DNA of 42,313 bases from Nitrobacter sp. 62-23 (GTDB lineage: Bacteria > Pseudomonadota > Alphaproteobacteria > Rhizobiales > Xanthobacteraceae): NCBI RefSeq assembly GCF_001897285.1, contig NZ_MKSM01000019.1, forward strand, positions 1 through 42,313, read 5' to 3'. The notes beneath the pieces are model-generated. The model ran no database searches. It saw only the letters and a program-made list of their open reading frames with translations, and had not been told where the DNA came from. Within the stretch, counting starts at the first letter, position 1, and the number at the start of each line of letters is the position of its first letter. Positions 7,241 to 13,965 of the stretch are shown here, piece after piece. The position numbers were made by a program, and so were the translations under genes.

Positions 7241-7911
7241 GCCAGCCCGGGAATCGCGGACGCCGGCGCTGTAGCCGCACGTTCCGCAAGCCGCTCCTCG
7301 AGCTTGCCGATGTTCTGAAACAGCCGCGCGCTGGCCAACCGCAGGAAGTAGAAACCGAATTCGGGATTCTGGACGTAAAGCTCCTCCACCTGGCGATAGC
7401 TGACGCTGAGCACCGTGCCGCTTTCGACGCATTCGAGCGACTGGGTACGCTCATTGGTGGGCGAAAGCATGCCGAGTTCACCGACGATGGCGCCGAGCGG
7501 AAGCTCGATGCCCGACTCCACCAGGCGATAGCGGCCGCTGACGATGTAGAGCATCGTCTCGGCTTTCTCGTTCTTGTAGAACAGCATTTCGCCGGCCTTG
7601 CATTTGCGTTCGGTCATGAAGGGTTTCAGCCAATCCATGGACAGGTCGCTGTTCACGGATTTCTTCACATTGCGTACGAGCTGCAACATCTGGTGCAACC
7701 GGTAGCCGTTAAGACAGAACAGCACGGCGTGAAGCCCGAATTGCAGGACGCTGTGAAAAGGGATCGCGGTGATCATCAGCACGAGATTCGTCAGCATGCC
7801 GAAGACACGCAGCGGGATCATGGTCTTCATGGTGTAGGTGGCGACCACGAAAACCGAGGCGGCCAGACTGCCGACGGTTCCGACGTGTTCGGCTAAATGT
7901 GATATGTCCAT
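7237..7911 (-). CDS. Three-helix membrane protein with cyclic-nucleotide-binding domain (Popeye-like layout)
   Basis: In this 224-residue protein, residues about 10-75 form three hydrophobic helices. They contain the pattern TMIPLRVFGMLTNLVLM then LHAVLFCLNGYRLHQM, seen in bacterial membrane proteins that carry a cNMP domain. Residues about 90-200 form a cNMP-binding-like domain: CKAGEMLFYKNEKAETMLYI, VSGRYRL, then LGAIVGELGML, the phosphate-binding-cassette position. The cassette lacks the usual RxAS ending (it reads SPTNERTQS), so nucleotide specificity is uncertain. There is no helix-turn-helix, so it is not a Crp-type transcription factor. The helix-helix-helix-cNMP order matches that of animal Popeye proteins, and the likely role is a membrane-bound nucleotide sensor. 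It is the first gene of an overlapping pair with the DUF6537 gene. Confidence 0.8.
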   Translation of the reverse strand: MDISHLAEHVGTVGSLAASVFVVATYTMKTMIPLRVFGMLTNLVLMITAIPFHSVLQFGLHAVLFCLNGYRLHQMLQLVRNVKKSVNSDLSMDWLKPFMTERKCKAGEMLFYKNEKAETMLYIVSGRYRLVESGIELPLGAIVGELGMLSPTNERTQSLECVESGTVLSVSYRQVEELYVQNPEFGFYFLRLASARLFQNIGKLEERLAERAATAPASAIPGLA

Positions 7912-8116
7912 GGCGATCCAGCCGATTTCCTGATGGTGATGACGTTCGCGGCGATCTTCAGTCGGCCCCGCCGTCGGGGCGTCGTCGTGATATACACCGA
8001 ATCATGTTCAGCTTTCCGGTAAAAGCGGCGTCCTGCCGGCGCGCAGCCGCCATCCCTCCCCATGGACGGGGCGGAGCATAATCGGCGCGTTGGGTGCGCT
8101 TCCGTTCGAAACCGAC

Positions 8117-9040
8117 CTAGAATTCTCCGCCCGGCGCGGCCTTGTTCGAGCCAGTTCGATCGCTTTTTTGGCCAACGGACTGCAGATAGGCGACCAGATC
8201 ATGACGTGAGGGCGCATCGAGCACGCGCACGGGCATGCGTGCTCCAGGCACGAATTTCTTCGGATCGGCCAGCCAACGATCCAGATTATCCCCGGACCAG
8301 ACCAGGCGGGCGTTCTGAAGCGCCGGCGAGTAATGATAGCCGGGGACAGTGCCAGCCCTGCGGCCCACCACGCCGCCCAGCAGGGGACCTGTCTTGTTGG
8401 CATCCAGCTCGTGACATGCCGTGCATCGTTCGCTGAAAAGCTGCTTGCCGTGAACCGGATCGGGCGGCGCATTGGGCAAGAAGCGCGCGAGGTTCTTGCT
8501 TTGCGACGGATTCACCGACCGAAGAAGCGTGTAGCTGAGTGTGATCGTATTGACAGCGTGGTTGTCCGGATCATCGGCGAAGGCCGGATCGACGAAAAAG
8601 ACAACCGGCATCTCGATCTTCTGATGTGGATCGAGGCGCTCTTCGTTGAAGCAGAAGCACTGAATTTTATTGAAATAGGGCCCGCTGGTATTCGGCGTGA
8701 CATTGTAGGTCGCGTGGCTGACGATCGATTCGCTGCCCAGATTCTCGGCCGTGAAGAAAACCATCTTCTGCTCGCCGAGATGAACCGTCACGGCACGTTG
8801 CTCCGGCTCGAACCGCCACGGCAAGTCCGACGCGACGTTGGTATCGAACACAACGGTAACGGTCTTTTTGGAGGTGACGGCCGGATCCGCATAGGCCCGA
8901 TGCGTCGTTCCTCCATATCCCGTCGCGCTGCAGAACACGCGATATATTTTCGGCGAGTAGGCGACGAGTCCGATCATAACGCCGAGCGCCGCGAACGCGG
9001 GCAGGAGGACGTTCAGATGCTTCCGGTAGCTCGGTTTCAT
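8117..9040 (-). CDS. Cytochrome c oxidase assembly protein Cox11 (CtaG) fused to cytochrome c
   Basis: In this 307-residue fusion, residues 1-180 are Cox11/CtaG, the copper chaperone for the CuB site of cytochrome c oxidase. The domain has an N-terminal membrane helix (about 12-30), the conserved Cys37 in FCSATGYGGT, the copper motif CFCF (Cys128, Cys130) and FFVDPAF. Residues about 195-290 are a class I cytochrome c with the haem site CTACH (206-210), TGPLLGGVVGRRAG and a probable axial ligand Met269 in GARMP. Typical Cox11 proteins end after about 190-200 residues. Cox11 has its C-terminal domain in the periplasm, which is where c-type haem is attached, so the topology is consistent. The ATG at 9040 follows GGAGAG. 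No oxidase subunit genes lie nearby. It is divergent from the HWE kinase gene. Confidence 0.9.
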   Translation of the reverse strand: MKPSYRKHLNVLLPAFAALGVMIGLVAYSPKIYRVFCSATGYGGTTHRAYADPAVTSKKTVTVVFDTNVASDLPWRFEPEQRAVTVHLGEQKMVFFTAENLGSESIVSHATYNVTPNTSGPYFNKIQCFCFNEERLDPHQKIEMPVVFFVDPAFADDPDNHAVNTITLSYTLLRSVNPSQSKNLARFLPNAPPDPVHGKQLFSERCTACHELDANKTGPLLGGVVGRRAGTVPGYHYSPALQNARLVWSGDNLDRWLADPKKFVPGARMPVRVLDAPSRHDLVAYLQSVGQKSDRTGSNKAAPGGEF

Positions 9041-9402
9041 GTCGATCTCTCCACGTCGGCGTCTCCGCGAGGTCCCCGGCAGGGATTGACGCAACCCAAG
9101 CCTCCCCCGCGGAATGCGGGCACATTAATGCAAAACGAGATATCGTCGGCGCATTCGCCCGTGGATTGACAAACTTGTGATCTCATTCGAATTAGACGAT
9201 CATGTCGCTCATATCGAGAGCACGAACCAACGCAGGTTCGGTACGATTAAACCCGCGACAGAAAAGTGCATTCCACGACCGGCTTTGAGCTAAACTGCAT
9301 GATGCGACGTTCGCTTCGGAACAAGGTCCCGACTGACGGAGCAGATGCGTTCTCGCGTCACTGATATCTTTAGCACCGTGGCGACATGCAATCGGGAGCC
9401 TG
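9041..9402. promoter_or_regulatory. Divergent intergenic region, cox11-cytochrome c / HWE kinase
   Basis: These 362 bases contain no convincing gene. A TTGACA at 9166-9171 followed after 17 bases by GAATTA is a possible sigma-70 promoter reading toward the kinase, with a leader of about 200 bases. An inverted repeat CGAACC-AACGCA-GGTTCG at 9223-9240 lies in that leader and could be an operator or hairpin. Confidence 0.35.
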
Positions 9403-10374
9403 ATGGCGAAGTGGATCGAGGAATTCCGGCACGGATGGCAGGGCGTCTCCGAGCCTCCGGCGATTCTGGGCTTCGGACTCGCGGCGGTCTGCCTGACGCT
9501 CTCAACCGCGTTCCGGTTCGGAATTTCGCTGCTACGTCCCGACGTGCCTTACAGCCCCTATCTTCCCGCAGTGTTCGTCGCCGCGGCGTTCGGCGGAGAA
9601 CGGGCCGGAATTGCCGCCGCGATCGGCGGCGCGGTTCTCGGTCTCATGTTGGATTTCGGCGGAGCGGCGCAGGGGCTGGCAGCGGCGGTTCTCATCGTGG
9701 TCTATTCCATCGTCGCGGCGCTCGTCATCCTTGGCGTACGACGCCACCGTTCGCTGGTGGCCCACCATCGCGAACTCACAAGCCGCCTCGGCAAGGAACA
9801 GCGCTACCGCGAACTCGTGGTGGAGGAGCTTCAACACCGGCTCAGGAACAAACTCGCCACCATCCATTCGGTCATCAGGCAGGCACTTCACGACTATCCA
9901 GCCGCCTGGAACAGGGTCGACAGCCGCATGCGCGCGCTGTCGGCGACCGATGACCTGATCGCAAACACGGACGGTCGCGGCTGTGACATCATCGACCTGC
10001 TGCGGCTGGAGCTTGGCCCCTACGGCAACGTCCGCTTTACCCTGAACGGCGATCCCCTGTTCCTGCCGGCCAAACTTGCGGTCAGCCTGGCGCTGGTGTT
10101 TCACGAGCTCGCCACCAACGCCGCCAAATACGGCGCATTCTCCACACCCCATGGCCTGCTCCATGTGTCGTGGACGGTCACCAATAACATCCTGTCGATT
10201 GTCTGGGACGAATCGGGCGGGCCGATCATCACTGCACCGGGCAAGCCCGGATTCGGAACGCATCTTCTAGATGCCGGCCTGCGCGCGTTTGACGGAAAAT
10301 CGGAGATCGCGCTTCTCGGCACCGGGCTGCATTGCATGATGCAGTGCCGGATTGAACCTGCCGCCGACCGATAA
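9403..10374 (+). CDS. HWE-family sensor histidine kinase
   Basis: This is a membrane-bound kinase of 323 residues. Residues about 20-120 hold four hydrophobic segments resembling a DUF4118/MASE-like sensor (YSPYLPAVFVAAAFGGERAG). The phospho-acceptor box is LQHRLRNKLATIHSVIRQ with His145. The ATP-binding N box is ALVFHELATNAAKYG (about 231-245), and the VWDESGGP segment supplies the W-x-E signature of HWE kinases; a G box follows at GFGTHLL. Kinases of this group often signal to PhyR or to stand-alone receiver proteins in alphaproteobacteria. A stand-alone receiver gene (12320-12736) and an EcfG-like promoter (10533-10557) lie nearby, but no direct partner is adjacent. The ATG at 9403 is preceded by GGGAGCCTG. 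Confidence 0.88.
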   Translation: MAKWIEEFRHGWQGVSEPPAILGFGLAAVCLTLSTAFRFGISLLRPDVPYSPYLPAVFVAAAFGGERAGIAAAIGGAVLGLMLDFGGAAQGLAAAVLIVVYSIVAALVILGVRRHRSLVAHHRELTSRLGKEQRYRELVVEELQHRLRNKLATIHSVIRQALHDYPAAWNRVDSRMRALSATDDLIANTDGRGCDIIDLLRLELGPYGNVRFTLNGDPLFLPAKLAVSLALVFHELATNAAKYGAFSTPHGLLHVSWTVTNNILSIVWDESGGPIITAPGKPGFGTHLLDAGLRAFDGKSEIALLGTGLHCMMQCRIEPAADR

Positions 10375-10532
10375 CAGCGTCCGCGTTCGTTCAACGACTG
10401 TCCGCGACAACTGCCGGAATGATCCGCCCGTGCGTGATCGCGTGCATGGCATGCGTCTGCCACGGATGCCTTCCGTCCGCCGGGAAAACGCCTGGAAAAC
10501 GCCGCAGAGCCCCGCAGTCATAAGTTTGTCGC

Positions 10533-10557
10533 GGAACGCAACGCAAGGCCGCCGGTT
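10533..10557 (+). promoter_or_regulatory. Candidate EcfG (general stress sigma factor) promoter
   Basis: GGAAC (10533-10537), a 17-base spacer and GTT (10555-10557) match the alphaproteobacterial general-stress promoter pattern GGAAC-N16/17-GTT. The predicted start lies about 50 bases before the PepSY gene at 10618. Confidence 0.6.
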
Positions 10558-10617
10558 CTATCGGTGTTGCGCGCATGATGGCGCGACGGATCGACGACCT
10601 CGACGAGGACTTATCCC

Positions 10618-10872
10618 ATGCGAAATTACATTCTGTCCCTTGCTGCCGCTGCCGCACTCGGCGTGACGGCTCCCGCGGCGGCCTATGATTCCGGCAGCCT
10701 TCTGTCGATGCAGGATGCTCTCGCCGTCGCGACGGACATCGGGGTTGTCACCGTCTCCGACGTCGAGTTCGCCGGCTACGAGTGGCAGATCGAAGGACGC
10801 GATCTGTCCGGCCGTTATATGGAAGTCGACGTCGATGCCGCCACCGGCGAGGTGTTGAACGTCGACCGGTGA
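10618..10872 (+). CDS. Small secreted PepSY-domain protein
   Basis: This 84-residue protein has a Sec signal peptide (MRNYILSLAAAAALGVTAPA, cleaved near AAAYD, residue 22) and a single PepSY-like repeat: LSMQDALAVATDIG, then YEWQIEGRDLSGRYMEVDVD and AATGEVLNVDR at the end. PepSY units are usually protease-inhibitory or sensory modules outside the cytoplasmic membrane. Small single-domain versions like this are common in rhizobia but of unproven function. The ATG follows GAGGAC at suitable spacing. A match to the general-stress promoter lies about 60 bases upstream, so the gene is probably induced by stress. It converges on the NnrS gene. Confidence 0.85.
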   Translation: MRNYILSLAAAAALGVTAPAAAYDSGSLLSMQDALAVATDIGVVTVSDVEFAGYEWQIEGRDLSGRYMEVDVDAATGEVLNVDR

Positions 10873-10894
10873 TCAGGCAGCGAAGTCGGCGACG

Positions 10895-12112
10895 TCATCC
10901 GCCATTTCGGTCGGCGTCCACACGGGGCGCCAGCAGCATCGGTCCATATCGCAGGGTGAACAGGCCGAAGGCGCCGATCCATAGCCCTGCTGAAATCTCG
11001 ATCAGCACGGGCAGCGATCCAATCGCGGCGGCCGCAACGCGCGCGGCTGCGGCAAGGATCACAAGCAGATAGATCAGCGCGGTGGTCCTGTCCGCAGTGA
11101 GCGCGCGGCCGGTATGGCCGAGCGTCACGCGCGTCATCACGCCGAGGGTCATGGCGCCGATGGCGCCGGCGGTCAATGCGTGTGTCGCCGCGGCCTCCGG
11201 CACATGAAAGACCGACATCGACGTGCCCAGCATGGAAGCGCCCAAGAGAGCCGCGCCGATGACGACCCAGAGATATCCGGCATGAAGAATGCTCAACAGT
11301 GGTTCAGGCAAGGTGGCGTTGCCACGCCAGCGCGCAAGCCGCCACAGATTGAGCGCCGCGGCGACAACCAGAAGCCCGCCGACAGGCGACAGCTCCGGAA
11401 AAAAGGCCCAGCCAATCATTCCCGCATGCAGCGCCGCGAGCGCGACGACATCGACCGGGCCATGCTTGGCCGGAAGAACCGCCGCCCCGCGCTTCGTCAG
11501 CCAGTTGCGCGTGAATACCGGGATGATCCGCCCGCCGACAATGGAAATCAGAACGACCACCGCCGTCAAGGCGAGGCGCCATCCAAGGCCCGCGGGCACG
11601 GAGAAACCTGCAAGTTCCAGATACATCAGAAGATCGGCGATCCCAAGAAATGCGACCGGAAGCGGCATGGGCATGTTGCGCCAGTTGCGGCCGGCGATGA
11701 TCTCGCGGGCGCAGACCGCGCAGAGCACGAATGGAAAGGCAACATCCGTTGCCGCCGCCAGCCAGAACGGCATCGATGCCGAAACCAGACAAGCGAGGCG
11801 ACCCGCGAGCCATAACGCCGCCAGCGCGGCAAGCGGCCTGCCGCTGACCGGCGCGCGGCCGGTCCAGTTCGGAATCGCGGTCAACAGAAAGCCGGCGATC
11901 GCCGCCATGACGAAGCCGAACAGCATTTCGTGAATATGCCACGTCAGCGGATCGAAGCGGCTGGGCAGCGCGATGCCCATCGTGAGCATGACGATCCATC
12001 CGGCAAGCGCAGCCGCCGACCACACGCCGGCCAGCAGGAAAAACGGTCTGAAGGCCATCGTCCAGAGCGCCAACGGCCTGCTTCTGACATTCTCCACCGC
12101 TGGCATGGCCAT
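10895..12112 (-). CDS. nnrS: NnrS family protein
   Basis: NnrS proteins are polytopic haem- and copper-containing membrane proteins linked to nitric-oxide metabolism in denitrifiers. This 405-residue product has about twelve hydrophobic helices. Family landmarks are AFRPFFLLAGVWSA, WHIHEMLFGFVMAAIAGFLLTAIPNWTG, GGRIIPVFTRNWL and ATHALTAGAIGAMTLGVMTRVTLGHTGR, whose histidines are candidate metal ligands. I chose the ATG at 12112 because GGAGGTG precedes it by about four bases. An ATG at 12142 would add ten residues and the open frame reaches 12259. It suggests exposure to nitric oxide, but no nir, nor or nos genes are in the window. Confidence 0.92.
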   Translation of the reverse strand: MAMPAVENVRSRPLALWTMAFRPFFLLAGVWSAAALAGWIVMLTMGIALPSRFDPLTWHIHEMLFGFVMAAIAGFLLTAIPNWTGRAPVSGRPLAALAALWLAGRLACLVSASMPFWLAAATDVAFPFVLCAVCAREIIAGRNWRNMPMPLPVAFLGIADLLMYLELAGFSVPAGLGWRLALTAVVVLISIVGGRIIPVFTRNWLTKRGAAVLPAKHGPVDVVALAALHAGMIGWAFFPELSPVGGLLVVAAALNLWRLARWRGNATLPEPLLSILHAGYLWVVIGAALLGASMLGTSMSVFHVPEAAATHALTAGAIGAMTLGVMTRVTLGHTGRALTADRTTALIYLLVILAAAARVAAAAIGSLPVLIEISAGLWIGAFGLFTLRYGPMLLAPRVDADRNGG

Positions 12113-12271
12113 GAGCACCTCCTCATCGTTGCGCTCGATCATACCAGTTTCTCGGCGCGTCGGATCGGTGACCGCGGGGAATGGCACCCTCGCTACCGCT
12201 GCATAAGATTGCACGGGCGCAAAAATCCCAGGGAGCGGTCCGGACATGTGGCAAGGCAAGACCGCATCGAA

Positions 12272-12302
12272 CTTGCGCGACCTCGCAAGGTCATAACCTT
12301 GC
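12272..12302. promoter_or_regulatory. Overlapping inverted repeats upstream of nnrS
   Basis: CTTGCG-CGACCT-CGCAAG (12272-12289) overlaps GCAAGGT-CATA-ACCTTGC (12285-12302). The region sits between the response-regulator stop codon (12320) and the nnrS start (12112). It may be an operator for an Fnr/NnrR-type regulator or a hairpin at the end of the response-regulator mRNA. Confidence 0.4.
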
Positions 12303-12319
12303 AGGCCGCCGGACCCGAC

Positions 12320-12736
12320 TCAATGCGTATCGTCTTGCGCCGCTGTTTGCCAGTTTGACAAAACCGCGAACAATTCGTCGCGGACGCACGGTTTTGAGAG
12401 CCTGGGCCGACGGGAATATTCCGGCGGAAAGGCTTTGTCACCGCTATAGCCGGTCACGAAGGCAAACGGGATTTTTCGGGCGGCCAGCAGCTTGGCGACC
12501 GCAAAGCTTTTTTCCTGGGACAGCCCGACGTCGAGAAGGGCGAAGTCGGGGGAACATTCGGCAATCATCGCCAGCGCCTGCGCAACGCTGGAGGCAACCC
12601 GGACCTGCGTCACGCCGAATTCCTCGACCGTCTGCTCAAGGTCGAGCGCGATGATGGCGTCATCCTCGACGATCAGGACGTCGTCGGGGAGACCGGCTGC
12701 CGCCGCCGCCAAAGCGCCAGGAACGCTGGGCTTCAT
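12320..12736 (-). CDS. Single-domain response regulator (receiver only)
   Basis: This 138-residue protein is essentially one receiver domain. It shows DVLIVEDDAIIALDLEQTVEEFG with the acidic pair, FALLDVGLS with the phospho-acceptor Asp, VTGYSGD with the conserved Thr, and SKPCVRDEL with the conserved Lys. There is no output domain, so it probably relays phosphate or acts by protein contact. Such receivers are frequent partners of HWE kinases; one is encoded about 2 kb away, but the pairing is inference. The start at 12736 is a choice: an ATG at 12787 would add 17 residues with an equally weak ribosome site. Confidence 0.85.
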   Translation of the reverse strand: MKPSVPGALAAAAAGLPDDVLIVEDDAIIALDLEQTVEEFGVTQVRVASSVAQALAMIAECSPDFALLDVGLSQEKSFAVAKLLAARKIPFAFVTGYSGDKAFPPEYSRRPRLSKPCVRDELFAVLSNWQTAAQDDTH

Positions 12737-12900
12737 GAATCTGATCCGATAATGGCTGAAAATTTTCCTGAACTCCGATGAGGACATCCCATCTCGGTTT
12801 CACGCCGGGAACCGACCATACCGCTCTCGACTTGTCTGTTCACTTTTGAACACAACTCGACAGCCACTTTGGTTAGGGTCGGAGAACAGGGAGACTCAGC

Positions 12901-13683
12901 ATGGCCGCGCCGCAGCATTCGCAGGCGAACGAGGATCGCCCGTTCAATAACCTCCTGCGCAGGCTCAGCGAGGCCGATTACAGGCTGATCGAGCCCTGTC
13001 TCATCGCCATCACCGCGGAAAGCGACGATCTGCTCTACAATCCCGGCGACAACGTCGAAACCGTCCACTTTCCCTGCGCAGCGAGTCTCACGTCCTTTCT
13101 TGTTCCCAACGAAGACGGCCGCGATGCCGAAACCATTCTGGTCGGACGGGAAGGCGCCGTCGGCGGCATCGTCAGCCACGGCTTTCTGCCGGCTTATACG
13201 CGGATCACGGTGAAGGTCGGCGGCCCCTTCGTGCGGTTGCGCATCGCCGCTCTGGAGGCCGCGCAGGCAAAATCACAGTCGCTGCGCAATCTGTTCTCGC
13301 GCTATGCCGACTGCATGCTGGCGCAGGTTTTTCAGTCCACCGCCTGCAACGCCATCCACTCGATCGAGCAGCGCACGGCCAAGTGGATTCTGGCGGCGAG
13401 AGAGCGGACCGACAGCGACCTCGTGCCGCTCACCCACGAGCAACTCTCGACCATGCTGGGCGTCGGCCGCAGCTATGCCAGCCGCGTGATCCAGACTTTC
13501 AAGGCCGAGGGCGTTCTGGAGACACGGCGCGGCGCTATCCTGGTGCGGAACCGGGAGGCGCTGACTGCCCGCGCCTGCCTCTGCAACGACGCGGTCAAAA
13601 GCCATTTCGAGGAGGTTTTGCGCGGAGTTTACCCGACTGAAGACGCCCCACCTGCTCAGGAAGCCGTGGCACCGGCAAAATGA
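12901..13683 (+). CDS. Crp/Fnr family transcriptional regulator
   Basis: In this 260-residue regulator, residues about 20-150 form a cNMP-type beta barrel (YNPGDNVETVHFPCAAS, then VGREGAVGGI). A dimer helix follows (SIEQRTAKWILAARER), and then a Crp helix-turn-helix (LTHEQLSTMLGVGRSYASRV, about 178-200). The N-terminal Cys cluster of oxygen-sensing Fnr proteins is absent, and the barrel lacks the cAMP-binding Arg-Ser pair, so the effector is unknown. The ATG at 12901 follows GGGAG. It lies divergent from the single-domain response regulator, with 164 bases between them. Confidence 0.88.
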   Translation: MAAPQHSQANEDRPFNNLLRRLSEADYRLIEPCLIAITAESDDLLYNPGDNVETVHFPCAASLTSFLVPNEDGRDAETILVGREGAVGGIVSHGFLPAYTRITVKVGGPFVRLRIAALEAAQAKSQSLRNLFSRYADCMLAQVFQSTACNAIHSIEQRTAKWILAARERTDSDLVPLTHEQLSTMLGVGRSYASRVIQTFKAEGVLETRRGAILVRNREALTARACLCNDAVKSHFEEVLRGVYPTEDAPPAQEAVAPAK

Positions 13684-13965
13684 GCGCCAAAACCGGCACA
13701 GGCGCATTGTTTTTTGACGATTTCCGGCTATATAGCGTCGCAGCGAAAAAGCCGGAGCCGCAATCTGCGCGGTTCGCATCCATCCGGCGTTCCCGACAGC
13801 AAGTGGCGCCAATGACCTGGCCGGAAGCGACCAAATCCTGACCGCTTTTGCCGCGTGAACCGATCACGCCGCGCCCTTTTCCCATGACCCTTCCCAGGAT
13901 GAGACCGCCGCCCGAAACCCGGGCGAAGCGCGGTTTTCCCCGATCAACGAGAAGAACCATTTCCG
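13684..13965 (+). promoter_or_regulatory. Long typA leader region
   Basis: This stretch of 282 bases has no gene. A T-rich stretch near 13708-13716, then GGCTATATAGC (palindromic CTATATAG at 13729-13736), is the best promoter candidate: TTGTTT, 16 bases, TATATA. That would give typA an unusually long leader of about 220 bases. I saw no recognisable riboswitch. Confidence 0.3.

Noticed and set aside
9300-9402. EcfG-type promoter in front of the HWE kinase
   Set aside because: A GGAAC is present near 9328, but the next suitable GTT is about 26 bases away, outside the accepted spacing.
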